Shown in pieces: positions 1-5,309 of a stretch of 19,361 bases of DNA (within the stretch, counting starts at the first letter, position 1; each line of letters starts with the position of its first letter). This DNA is from CAZNLL01 sp964573885 (GTDB lineage: Bacteria; Desulfobacterota; DSM-4660; Desulfatiglandales; Desulfatiglandaceae), in the NCBI GenBank assembly GCA_964573885.1, contig CAZNLL010000071.1:1-19361 (forward strand). Direction: 5' to 3'. The position numbers were made by a program, and so were the translations under genes. The notes under the pieces were generated by a model that saw only the letters and a list, made by a program, of their open reading frames with translations, did no database searches and was not told the origin of the DNA.

Positions 1-599
1 GTTTCATCCAGGACGATGGGAATGTGCTTAGAAACGCCGTTGACGTTTAGAAGCGTTGGAATGCTCAGGCAGACATCGTTGATGCCGTAATAATCATCGA
101 TCAGGCTGGAAACCGTCAGAACACTGTTTTCATTCCGAACAATACTTCCCACGATTCGTACCAAGGCAAGACCAATGGCAAAATCCGTATAACCTTTCCG
201 GCTGATAATTTCATAGGCGGCGTTTTTAACCTGTTGAAAAATTTCTTCTCTTTCATCAGGCGTACAGTTCCGGCTGCATATGGGGCAGTATTCCCTTAAC
301 GGCATCCCCGCGATGTTGACCTGGCTCCAGACCGGGACTTCGCTATCGCCGTGCTCTCCAATGATATAGGCATGGACATTACGGGGATCAACCCGACAAT
401 GCCTGCTTAAGAGAAATCTGAATCGGGCCGTATCCAGGGTGGTCCCGGATCCGATGACCCGGTTCATGGAATATCCGGATAACTTAAGGGCCACATAGGT
501 CAGGATATCCACCGGATTGGACACCACCAGGATGATCCTGGGATTCTGCTCCGCCACTTTGGGAATGACCTCCTTGAATATCTCGGTGTTGGAACACAA
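1..599 (-). pseudogene. ldh: L-lactate dehydrogenase, 5'-truncated remnant (also cut by window edge)
   Basis: The minus strand reads as the middle and C-terminal part of an NAD-dependent L-lactate dehydrogenase. Visible are NPVDIL after the second Rossmann strand, the GSGTTLDTARFR segment, the catalytic-histidine motif IGEHGDSEVP, and the C-terminal VNGV block. In frame, reading upstream, homology begins at SNTEIFKEV and meets a TGA stop immediately before it (about base 603). The nucleotide-binding GxGxxG domain and the first 100 or so residues are therefore absent. No N-terminal half is found in another frame of the adjacent bases. The 3' end runs off base 1, so about 40 C-terminal residues are outside the window. 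The family reduces pyruvate to lactate with NADH in the cytosol, but this copy cannot bind NAD as it stands. Rearrangement or an assembly join at about base 600 are both possible. Confidence 0.8.
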
Positions 600-706
600 T
601 CAATACAAGCTTCCATTGTTCCGGGGAGTGATCGAAGAGGAACTCACGGCATTGGCCGCGCAGATATGAGAGGAATCCGTCGAGCCGATGACCTTATCGG
701 CCTGAT

Positions 707-728
707 GGGCGGGTAATGTTACCCGCCC
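707..728. repeat. Perfect 22-bp inverted repeat
   Basis: Two 10-bp arms, GGGCGGGTAA and TTACCCGCCC, are separated by TG. The repeat is flanked on the right by CTACAT-type sequence. This resembles the GC-rich palindromic repeats (REP or MITE-like) scattered between genes in many bacteria. That class assignment is inference, because only one copy is in the window. Confidence 0.6.
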
Positions 729-762
729 TACATACTATCCGCAGGAGGCGCAACGGTATGAT

Positions 763-789
763 GGATACGGTGATCGCGTCACCGTATCC
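763..789. repeat. Perfect 11-bp inverted repeat, 5-nt loop
   Basis: The arms GGATACGGTGA and TCACCGTATCC surround the loop TCGCG. The repeat lies about 47 bp past the superoxide reductase stop codon. It could act as a processing or attenuation hairpin for the hsp20/superoxide reductase transcript, but it lacks the U-tract of an intrinsic terminator. Confidence 0.6.
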
Positions 790-835
790 GACCATGGGGC
801 TTACCGGTACCGCCAACGGCACCGGGAATCCGCCC

Positions 836-1231
836 CTATTTTAGTTTGATGTCTTTTACGCTTTCCCAGAGACCATGGATATTGCACAGGGAAGTGGCGA
901 TGAGCGTTCCCGGCTTCTTTATCTTTAAAGCCGCTGTGACGGAATGGTGGGTATAGACCGGGCCCTGATCCGCCCCGTCCGCGGCCTCGCCATGGGCGGT
1001 AAATTCGAAGTTGCCCACCTGATAGGGAAATTTATCTCCATCGCCGTAAAAATAGAGTTGTATCCAACGAATATGGTGTTCGGTGGTGTTGGGATGGGCC
1101 ACTTCTTTTCCCAGTGTCACCTTGACTTCAAAAACCTCGTCTGCCGGGACTGTATCAGGACACTCAATAACCGGGACATGTTTTTCGGATTTCCAGTCCG
1201 CACTTTGAAATAATTCTTGTATCTTCTTCAT
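836..1231 (-). CDS. sor: Superoxide reductase, one-iron (neelaredoxin/class II desulfoferrodoxin)
   Basis: A 131-residue cytosolic superoxide reductase that reduces superoxide to hydrogen peroxide without making oxygen, normally using electrons from rubredoxin. The iron-centre ligands can be placed: E16 and H18 in the SEKHVP motif, H46, H52 (within EHHI), C116 and H119 in the CNIHGLW motif near the C-terminus. This matches the His4-Cys square-pyramidal site of the family. The N-terminal four-cysteine desulforedoxin domain of class I enzymes is absent, and the length fits the one-iron class. An AGGGGG ribosome binding site precedes the ATG. It lies 15 bp downstream of hsp20 on the same strand, so the two are probably co-transcribed as a stress operon. 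Confidence 0.95.
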   Translation of the reverse strand: MKKIQELFQSADWKSEKHVPVIECPDTVPADEVFEVKVTLGKEVAHPNTTEHHIRWIQLYFYGDGDKFPYQVGNFEFTAHGEAADGADQGPVYTHHSVTAALKIKKPGTLIATSLCNIHGLWESVKDIKLK

Positions 1232-1246
1232 CTTGATATCCCCCTC

Positions 1247-1696
1247 TTATCCCTTGATCTCAATTTTACGGCTCTTTTGTGTTTCCTTGGTGGGGAGCTC
1301 CAGGGTCAAGACGCCGTCCTTAAATCGGGCATCGACCTTTTTTTCGTCCACGCTTTCCGGCAACCGGAAAGACCTGGAAAAAGAACCGTAGCTGGTTTCA
1401 CTGAAGTAATAGCTGGCACCCTTTTCTTCTTTTTTGGATTCTTTTTTTCCGCTGAGGGTCACCACATCCCCTTCAATATTTATGGAAATATCATCCTTTT
1501 GTACACCTGGCAGCTCCGCGGTCAAATAGTATTTCCCGTCCTTTTCGTACATGTCCACGCTGGGTTCATATTCTTCTCCCCACTGACGTGGCCACTCCGG
1601 CCACAAGCGGTCAAAAAATACATCTCCCATGGGCGGCCTTGCATAATTGGTCATCCACCAGGGCCTCCTTCCGGTCGTGCTAAGCGATCGTTCCAT
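1247..1696 (-). CDS. hsp20: Hsp20/alpha-crystallin family small heat-shock protein
   Basis: A 149-residue small heat-shock protein, an ATP-independent holdase that keeps unfolding proteins soluble in the cytosol. The alpha-crystallin domain covers roughly residues 45-145. The signature ELPGVQKDDI is near residues 61-70, a SFRLPESVDEKKVDA block follows, and the conserved core DGVLTLELPTKE sits near the C-terminus. A short basic IEIKG tail ends the protein. The ATG is preceded by GAAAGGAGG at good spacing. A TATAAT-like hexamer lies on the minus strand at 1749-1754. It is the first gene of a pair with superoxide reductase, linking protein-folding and superoxide defence. Confidence 0.95.
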   Translation of the reverse strand: MERSLSTTGRRPWWMTNYARPPMGDVFFDRLWPEWPRQWGEEYEPSVDMYEKDGKYYLTAELPGVQKDDISINIEGDVVTLSGKKESKKEEKGASYYFSETSYGSFSRSFRLPESVDEKKVDARFKDGVLTLELPTKETQKSRKIEIKG

Positions 1697-1748
1697 GTTC
1701 GCTCCTCCTTTCTGAAGTCTTTTACTTTTATGTTATTACCCAACCGAC

Positions 1749-1754
1749 ATTATA
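1749..1754 (-). promoter_or_regulatory. Possible -10 hexamer for hsp20
   Basis: The minus strand reads TATAAT exactly, about 53 bp before the hsp20 start codon. No good -35 lies 16-18 bp upstream, so the promoter may depend on an activator or on another sigma factor. Confidence 0.35.
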
Positions 1755-1785
1755 TAAATCATAACTGTGAAATTCATCGGCCGAA

Positions 1786-1934
1786 ATGGGGTCTATCCTG
1801 TATCTTTATCCCGAAGACATAGTAGCCGATCAAAGTGTCAACGGAGGAATCACTTTGAGGACCCCATAAATCGGCTGGAAACCTGCGGCAGAGGGAAATA
1901 TCACTTTTTACCGGATATACTCAAAAGACCCCAT
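1786..1934. repeat. Three copies of octamer GACCCCAT in the divergent hsp20 / CMD-like intergenic region
   Basis: GACCCCAT occurs on the minus strand at 1786-1793 and on the plus strand at 1860-1867 and 1927-1934. The last copy touches the first base of the TTGACC -35 box of the plus-strand gene, where a bound regulator would compete with RNA polymerase. The motif resembles the CACCCCAT core of the element repeated upstream of the di-heme cytochrome and short-chain dehydrogenase genes. Confidence 0.4.
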
Positions 1935-1962
1935 TGACCTGCCAGAAGCGCAGTATCATAAT
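1934..1962 (+). promoter_or_regulatory. Sigma-70-type promoter for the CMD-like gene
   Basis: TTGACC at 1934-1939 and CATAAT at 1957-1962 are separated by exactly 17 bp. The predicted start site is about 25 bp before the ATG. Directly downstream, TTCCTG (1962-1967) and CAGGAA (1979-1984) form an inverted repeat that could be an operator or a 5' UTR hairpin. Confidence 0.65.
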
Positions 1963-1995
1963 TCCTGAATAATCATTCCAGGAAAGGAGACCGCT

Positions 1996-2316
1996 ATGAA
2001 TGATACACCTTATCCAGAATGGTACCATACCGTGAAGCGGGAATACACGGAGGTTATGAAGGCCCTGGAATCCCTGGGTGCAGTGATTCGGAAGCAGGGC
2101 CCTTTGGATGAAAAGACGGCCAATTTGATCCAGTTGGCTGCAGCGGCGGCCATCCGTTCAGAGGGGGCCGTTCACAGCCATGCCAAAAGGGCCTTGGCGG
2201 AAGGGGCAACTCCTGAAGAGGTCACCCATGCTATTATTCTTTTAATCAGCACCATCGGATTTCCCAATATGTCTGCCGCCTTGAGCTGGGCCAAAGATGT
2301 CACTGGAATCGATTAA
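1996..2316 (+). CDS. Carboxymuconolactone decarboxylase (AhpD-like) family small protein
   Basis: A 106-residue all-helical protein of the carboxymuconolactone decarboxylase/AhpD fold. The pattern is recognisable: an N-terminal helix, then a TANLIQLAAAAAIRSEGAVHSHAKRALAEGATPEEV core, then a hydrophobic IILLISTIGFPNMSAAL helix. In AhpD and related disulfide reductases the core carries CxxC. Here the equivalent region reads SEGAVHSH with no cysteine anywhere in the protein, so a thiol peroxidase role is unlikely. A histidine/acid site, as in decarboxylase-type members, is possible. The ribosome binding site GGAAAGGAG and the promoter at 1934-1962 support the start. The exact substrate cannot be read from the sequence. 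Confidence 0.85.
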   Translation: MNDTPYPEWYHTVKREYTEVMKALESLGAVIRKQGPLDEKTANLIQLAAAAAIRSEGAVHSHAKRALAEGATPEEVTHAIILLISTIGFPNMSAALSWAKDVTGID

Positions 2317-2410
2317 GCATGTCTTGTGTCGGTACCACACCGCCGAAGAGGCCGATGCAGTGATGGGTTCTCGGGAATCCTACATGACAGCACCCGCCTG
2401 GCGCATTTAG
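2297..2410 (+). CDS. Possible 37-aa small ORF overlapping the end of the CMD-like gene
   Basis: An ATG at 2297 in the +1 frame opens 37 codons (MSLESIKHVL..., ending YMTAPAWRI). It overlaps the last 20 bases of the upstream gene, an arrangement compatible with translational coupling. No family is recognised. It could equally be the degraded start of a longer gene, or chance. No strong ribosome binding site is visible. Confidence 0.2.
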   Translation: MSLESIKHVLCRYHTAEEADAVMGSRESYMTAPAWRI

Positions 2411-2426
2411 CCGAGGGCGGATGCTG
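2388..2426. terminator. Imperfect inverted repeat between convergent genes
   Basis: CAGCACCCGCC at 2388-2398 pairs with GGCGGATGCTG at 2416-2426 with one mismatch and a 17-nt loop. It lies between the convergent CMD-like gene and the di-heme cytochrome gene. A second short hairpin, CTATAA-AGCC-TTATAG, sits at 2441-2456 over the cytochrome stop codon. Neither has a long T-run, so termination is plausible but weakly supported. Confidence 0.35.
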
Positions 2427-2450
2427 TTGTATCACGGGTGCTATAAAGCC

Positions 2451-3872
2451 TTATAGACAGCGCATGAACGCCACCAGGGCCTCTTTCTCCTCTTCAGTCA
2501 GGTCCAAGCCGGTGACCAGGTTGAAGAACTCCACGGTATCATCCAGGGTCAGCAACCGGCCGTCATGCATATATGGGGGAGAATCTTTTATGCCCCGTAG
2601 GGTGAAGCTCTTGATGGGGCCTACAGGTTCTATCCACTTTCCATTGCTCATCCGGGGCTCATAGAAGCGCCCTACCTTCAGGTTGTGCATCTTATCGTCC
2701 GTATAAAAGGGCGCGGGATGGCAGACATTACAGCGTCCCTTTCCAAAAAACACTTCCTGCCCCAACATTTCCTGCTGAGTGGCCTTATCCGGATCCAGCT
2801 TTCCGAAGACATTGAGTTTCGGTGCCGGTGGAAAATCGAACATATTCTGCATCTGGGCCATCATTGCCACCTGACTGGCCCGGTCCGGAAGGTTGACGCC
2901 CTTCTTGGCGGCGATTACGTGATCTCCGTCAAAGTATGCGGTCCGTTGCTCAAACTCAGTGAAGTCTTCTATGGAGCGCAAGGAGCGTTTGGATCCATGA
3001 ATCTGCTGATTATACATGCCCCGCAGGCTCACCGTGTCCAGTCGGAACCGGGCTATCTGAGGCCGCGTGTCCGGATTCAAATGAAAGGCGGCATTGGTGT
3101 GGCCGTTGGTATGGCAGTCCAGACAGGAGACCCCCAGGCTGGGTTCTTTCACCTTCCGGTCCTCTGTCTGGTTGAACTGCTGCTGGGGAAAGGGCGTAAG
3201 GAGCAGTCTCAGCCCTTCCATCTGAACCGGTGTGAGAATACCCTTCATAATCTCGTAGTAATTCTTTATGCTCAATAATTTCCCTTGAGAAACATCTCCC
3301 AACTCGGGCCGGGTGGTTAAATAAATGGGGGGAGGGAATTCTGGTATAAAATGATCCGGAATATCAAACACCACGTCAAACCTTTCCAGGGAGCGCTGTT
3401 CCAGTTTCTGAATGTCCTTGATCTGGGACTCTGGGAATACCTGACCACCGGTTTCGTGCTTGGCATGAGGCAGAGGCAAAAACCCCTCCGGAAACAGGTT
3501 CTTCTTTTTGATTTCCATTGGGCTCATATCATTGAGTTTGTCCCAGGTCATCCCCTGGGGCAGTTTTACCCGGACCCCTTCTTGAATATATTTTCGTTTT
3601 CCAGACATCATTTCATCGGCTGGACGATCGCTTAAGTCATACCGCCTCTTAAGGAGCGTCATCTGGCGATCCATGATCCTGGGTCTTGCCGCCACATCGC
3701 GGGCCATAATGGTCCCGAAGTCTTCATCGATGACTACGGGCATGTAGATTTCCACCAGGGGGTCCACTTGTGCAGGTACCTGGGCATTGACCGCATAGAC
3801 AATGCACATGACCAAGAAAACCGTGCAGAAGATCCCCGGAATCGCCCAAATTCCTTTCACCTTTCGTTTCAT
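2451..3872 (-). CDS. Exported di-heme cytochrome c, cytochrome c peroxidase/MauG-like
   Basis: A 473-residue protein with an N-terminal signal or anchor segment (hydrophobic residues about 9-30, ending VNA-Q) and two CxxCH haem sites, CLDCH at 250-254 and CNVCH at 381-385. The C-terminal half follows the bacterial di-haem peroxidase pattern, including VSLRGM after the first haem and SPPYMHDGRLLTLDDTVEFF (431-450) with a His/Met pair that could supply an axial ligand. About 220 residues precede the first haem. This is much longer than classical periplasmic peroxidases of about 330 residues. The expected location is the periplasm, with the protein either reducing hydrogen peroxide or carrying out MauG-like oxidation or electron transfer. 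The start is supported by AAAAGGAGG. The gene diverges from the globin-PsiE gene, and its leader carries the element shared with the short-chain dehydrogenase gene. Confidence 0.85.
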   Translation of the reverse strand: MKRKVKGIWAIPGIFCTVFLVMCIVYAVNAQVPAQVDPLVEIYMPVVIDEDFGTIMARDVAARPRIMDRQMTLLKRRYDLSDRPADEMMSGKRKYIQEGVRVKLPQGMTWDKLNDMSPMEIKKKNLFPEGFLPLPHAKHETGGQVFPESQIKDIQKLEQRSLERFDVVFDIPDHFIPEFPPPIYLTTRPELGDVSQGKLLSIKNYYEIMKGILTPVQMEGLRLLLTPFPQQQFNQTEDRKVKEPSLGVSCLDCHTNGHTNAAFHLNPDTRPQIARFRLDTVSLRGMYNQQIHGSKRSLRSIEDFTEFEQRTAYFDGDHVIAAKKGVNLPDRASQVAMMAQMQNMFDFPPAPKLNVFGKLDPDKATQQEMLGQEVFFGKGRCNVCHPAPFYTDDKMHNLKVGRFYEPRMSNGKWIEPVGPIKSFTLRGIKDSPPYMHDGRLLTLDDTVEFFNLVTGLDLTEEEKEALVAFMRCL

Positions 3873-3897
3873 CTTTTCCTCCTTTTTTTGGTCTTAT

Positions 3898-3973
3898 CTT
3901 TACCCAAATCCTTTTTTCCTTTTAAGCTATGGCAAAAGGGTAAAGAAAAAGATATGGGGTGAAGGCTGTATTT
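3898..3973 (-). promoter_or_regulatory. Duplicated upstream element, copy A (di-heme cytochrome gene)
   Basis: On the minus strand, CTTCACCCCATAT (3964-3952) and TGGGTAAAG (3906-3898) are identical to blocks in copy B at 8461-8515. The second block ends 25 bp before the start codon. Between them, GGGTAAAG (plus strand, 3938-3945) forms a perfect 8-bp inverted repeat with CTTTACCC (3898-3905), suggesting regulator half-sites. The spacing between blocks is 45 bp here and 24 bp in copy B. Confidence 0.55.
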
Positions 3974-4113
3974 GGATGAGAATCGCGCTACTTTGCCTTG
4001 ATATTCAGCCTGGACACGGTTACACTTACACCCTGGGGTGAGGTCTTCTGCCCCCATGAGAGCGGGAAAGATGACAGGATGAGAGGCTGGGATACAAAGT
4101 AGCGGGGTTGGTT

Positions 4114-5010
4114 ATGCATTCCATGGAATCCATTTTGAAACACTACAATTTCGGGGTTCAGGATGAAGCGCTGCTCCCGGAACTGGGCGAAACCATTCTG
4201 CCCCTTCAGGACCGCTTTGCCGATGATTTTTATCGCTTTCTTCAGGAGGACGAATACACGGCTTCCTACTTCCGGACTGAGGGGGCTATAAAGAAACGCA
4301 AGGAGACCATCAAGCGGTGGCTCAATGAAATCCTGGCATCCAAATACGACAATCAGCTCTTAATGAAACTGGTCCGTATCGGAAAGACCCACGTCAAGAT
4401 CGGCCTTGAAGGACACTACGTCAATGCCGCCATGGGATTTGTGCGGCGATATTTTCAAGGCCACCTGAATCGGGTTGTATCCGAGCCCGCCAAACGCGAA
4501 TCCATGATAGAGACCCTGGACAAGGTCCTGGACATCAACCTGGACATCATGACCAGCTCCTACCGCGAGGCGGAACTGAAAAAGGTCTTTATCTCCCAGC
4601 GGGTGGAATTCTGGATGGTCAAGTGGTCGGAGAGGCTCATGCATGGGCTGAATCTGATCCTCATGGTGGGGCTGGTGGCCATGGCTGTGGGGGTGACGGT
4701 TCTTCTGGGCACGGATATCTTTTATGCCCTGACGGCCAGCTTGGAGAAGGGGGTCATCAAGGCCTTGGGCTCTCTCCTGATTCTATGGATGATGATCGAG
4801 CTTTTGCACACCCAGGTGCAGCAACTCAAGGGGGGCAAATTCCACGTGCGCATTTTTGTGGATTTGGCCCTGGTGGCCTTTATACGGAAAGTCTTTGTGG
4901 CCAGCATCGATGAAAAGGACCCCCTTTCTTTCGGCCTGCTTCTCAGCGGGCTGCTCATTTTGGGGCTCATCTACTTCCTCATAGGCCGCTCGGAAAAGCG
5001 GATTTTATAA
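4114..5010 (+). CDS. Protoglobin-PsiE fusion membrane protein (globin-coupled haem sensor)
   Basis: About 298 residues. With numbering from the upstream in-frame TTG at 4108 (subtract 2 for the ATG start used here), residues 8-165 match the protoglobin/globin-coupled-sensor fold. They include helices around LQDRFADDFYRFL and the proximal-histidine motif IGKTHVKIGLEGHYV with H95. Residues about 178-300 are a PsiE-type membrane domain with four hydrophobic segments (about 180-200, 214-230, 243-256, 270-292). The conserved stretch IELLHTQVQQLKGGKFHVRIF lies after the second segment. The likely role is haem-based sensing of O2, NO or CO on the cytosolic side, coupled to a membrane domain of unknown activity. 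The ATG at 4114 is chosen over the TTG for codon preference. The ribosome site is weak (AGCGGGG). It diverges from the di-heme cytochrome gene, so the two may respond together. Confidence 0.85.
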   Translation: MHSMESILKHYNFGVQDEALLPELGETILPLQDRFADDFYRFLQEDEYTASYFRTEGAIKKRKETIKRWLNEILASKYDNQLLMKLVRIGKTHVKIGLEGHYVNAAMGFVRRYFQGHLNRVVSEPAKRESMIETLDKVLDINLDIMTSSYREAELKKVFISQRVEFWMVKWSERLMHGLNLILMVGLVAMAVGVTVLLGTDIFYALTASLEKGVIKALGSLLILWMMIELLHTQVQQLKGGKFHVRIFVDLALVAFIRKVFVASIDEKDPLSFGLLLSGLLILGLIYFLIGRSEKRIL

Positions 5011-5309
5011 ACCCTTTTCCTTCGGTTCTTGCTTGCCCCTTGCTTTCGGTGCCGTTTTTTTCTCAAGGGTCCCACAGATTCATCCCATATTCTACAAACC
5101 GTCCCCTTGGTCTTGAAACAGGATGGAAGAGTGTTAACTTAGGTACTAAACCTCACGTAAGGTTAGCGTTTTTAGATATGATTGAAAAGAAGCCAAGAAA
5201 CTCGAAGGGCATGGAAACTGTTACAGACCTGTCTCTGCCTAAGTATTCGGTATTTGTTTGTGGGCCTTTTAACGTCGGACCACATCATTTCTAAAGGAGG
5301 AACATCAAC
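5011..5309. other. Intergenic region before the YyaL-like gene
   Basis: Nothing coding is supported in this 299-bp stretch. It has a T-rich segment at about 5054-5064, which could end the globin-PsiE transcript without a clear hairpin, and a loose repeat AACCT...AGGTT near 5150-5165. The strong AAAGGAGG ribosome site of the next gene is at its right end. No clear -35/-10 pair was found. Confidence 0.5.

Larger units (their letters stand above)
600..835. other. Gene-poor junction with two perfect inverted repeats
   Basis: No convincing gene lies between the lactate dehydrogenase break and the superoxide reductase stop. The plus strand from 601 reads about 22 codons to a TGA (QYKLPLFRGV..., ending ALAAQI), which could be the tail of a lost gene. 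The stretch holds two perfect inverted repeats, listed separately. Neither is followed by a run of T on either strand, so they are not typical intrinsic terminators. Confidence 0.5.

Noticed and set aside
707..789. Inverted repeats read as intrinsic terminators or a CRISPR start
   Set aside because: No T-run follows, the two repeats differ from each other, and there is no spacer-repeat periodicity.
1217..1822. Plus-strand frame of about 200 codons
   Set aside because: It is antisense to hsp20, which has clear alpha-crystallin motifs and a ribosome site.
5040..5294. Frame of 84 codons before the YyaL-like gene
   Set aside because: No ribosome site, no recognisable motif, and composition unlike the neighbouring genes.
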